From positions 627,579 to 691,578 of the forward strand of contig NZ_FPIY01000002.1 of NCBI RefSeq assembly GCF_900119145.1: a stretch of DNA of 64,000 nt. Direction: 5' to 3'. This document shows positions 63,679 to 64,000 of this stretch, piece after piece (the stretch's first letter is position 1; every line of letters begins with the position of its first letter). This stretch comes from Cellulophaga fucicola (GTDB lineage: Bacteria; Bacteroidota; Bacteroidia; Flavobacteriales; Flavobacteriaceae). The notes under the pieces were generated by a model. The model was given only the letters and a program-made list of their open reading frames with translations. It searched no databases and had not been told where the DNA came from. Both the position numbers and the translations under genes were made by a program.

Positions 63679-64000
63679 ATGAAACTAACATACAAACAAA
63701 CAGAAAAAAGACCTGAAAATTCTTTTCTTGCGCGCCAAGACAGAATGCCTTGTATAGAACAAAATTGGCATTTTCATAAAGAGTTAGAACTTATATACTT
63801 TATAAAAAGCACAGGTACACGTTATGTTGGTAACTCCATAGGTAATTTTGCTCCTGGAGAACTTTATTTAATAGGCAGTAACGTTCCGCATTTATTCAAG
63901 AATCATAAAGAATACTATGCCGACAAGCTAGAGGATGAAGCTGTTGACCTAGTTGTAATTAAGTTTGAACACAATTTTTTAGGTGAAAACTTCCTGGATT
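63679..64000 (+). CDS. AraC-family transcriptional regulator, N-terminal part (cut by window edge)
   Basis: The frame starting at ATG 63679-63681 gives about 107 residues before the end of the window. The visible segment has the cupin-like ligand domain of AraC regulators: NWHFHKELELIYFIKSTGTRYVG, then FAPGELYLIGSNVPHLF. The helix-turn-helix part would lie beyond the edge. AAGGAG at 63671-63676 is a strong Shine-Dalgarno-like sequence, rare in this phylum and only two bases from the ATG. Upstream gap 63419-63678 (260 bases) holds no gene that I can support. Confidence 0.88.
   Translation, partial: MKLTYKQTEKRPENSFLARQDRMPCIEQNWHFHKELELIYFIKSTGTRYVGNSIGNFAPGELYLIGSNVPHLFKNHKEYYADKLEDEAVDLVVIKFEHNFLGENFLD

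Noticed and set aside
1-64000. CRISPR array, prophage, insertion sequence, integron or defence island
   Set aside because: No spaced direct repeats, transposase, integrase, Cas or restriction genes were seen; the window reads as core genome throughout.

Overview
The window is a low-GC (roughly one third G+C by eye) chromosomal segment of a member of the Bacteroidota, most likely family Flavobacteriaceae. The evidence is the gene families present (alternative complex III with DUF3341 and TAT-variant molybdopterin-like subunits, DUF2723, DUF5916, GIN-domain and PorT-like proteins), the near absence of Shine-Dalgarno sequences, and promoters of the Bacteroidota sigma-A type (TTTG, a spacer of about 19, then TAnnTTTG). 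Genus cannot be fixed from the sequence alone. Almost everything is core genome. I see no prophage, transposon, CRISPR array, defence island or integron.

Region by region: 1-1544 holds the start of ruvB (cut by the window edge) and a secreted GIN-domain protein. 1632-13432 is one long minus-strand respiratory unit, actA-B-C-D-E-F (alternative complex III, quinol to cytochrome) followed by cytochrome c oxidase subunits II and I, closed by a strong terminator. 13532-14497 holds two small secreted SPOR-domain paralogues. 14518-19251 is the rimP-nusA-infB translation/transcription operon with a terminator-like hairpin in its leader. 19344-33944 is a mixed housekeeping stretch: a cation/proton antiporter, tRNA-Gln, a large DUF2723 membrane glycosyltransferase-like protein, a cysteine-less thioredoxin-fold protein, a metallophosphoesterase, cutC, a secreted glycosylasparaginase, polA, a lipocalin-like lipoprotein and a DUF5916 outer-membrane protein.

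34111-39270 is the ribosomal and translation cluster rplM-rpsI-rpsB-tsf-pyrH-frr. Its two internal gaps (rpsI-rpsB and rpsB-tsf) are packed with perfect short-loop hairpins and a direct repeat. 39308-45381 holds an RND exporter, asnS, rpoN and a coupled membrane protein. 45376-50537 is minus strand: a PorT-like barrel, an ExbB/ExbD energy-transduction operon with an extra small membrane protein, tRNA-Ser, L-asparaginase and tatD. 50616-52522 holds an orphan retropepsin-like protein and a frameshifted di-haem peroxidase. 52606-56619 is odhB-odhA of the TCA cycle. 56722-63418 contains a small barrel protein, a membrane-anchored MutS-family ATPase, several small conserved proteins, a cyclase, hemW, ruvC and a TonB-like lipoprotein. 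An AraC-type regulator starts at 63679 and runs off the end.

The strongest unexplained signals are structural and small: the chain of hairpins and the 15-base direct repeat ahead of rpsB; a 13-bp hairpin without a U-tract between rpsB and tsf; a putative attenuator ahead of rimP-nusA-infB; and a helix-hairpin-helix tail shared by two unrelated proteins, ribosomal protein S2 and the ActC membrane subunit. I did not find a convincing new multi-gene system.
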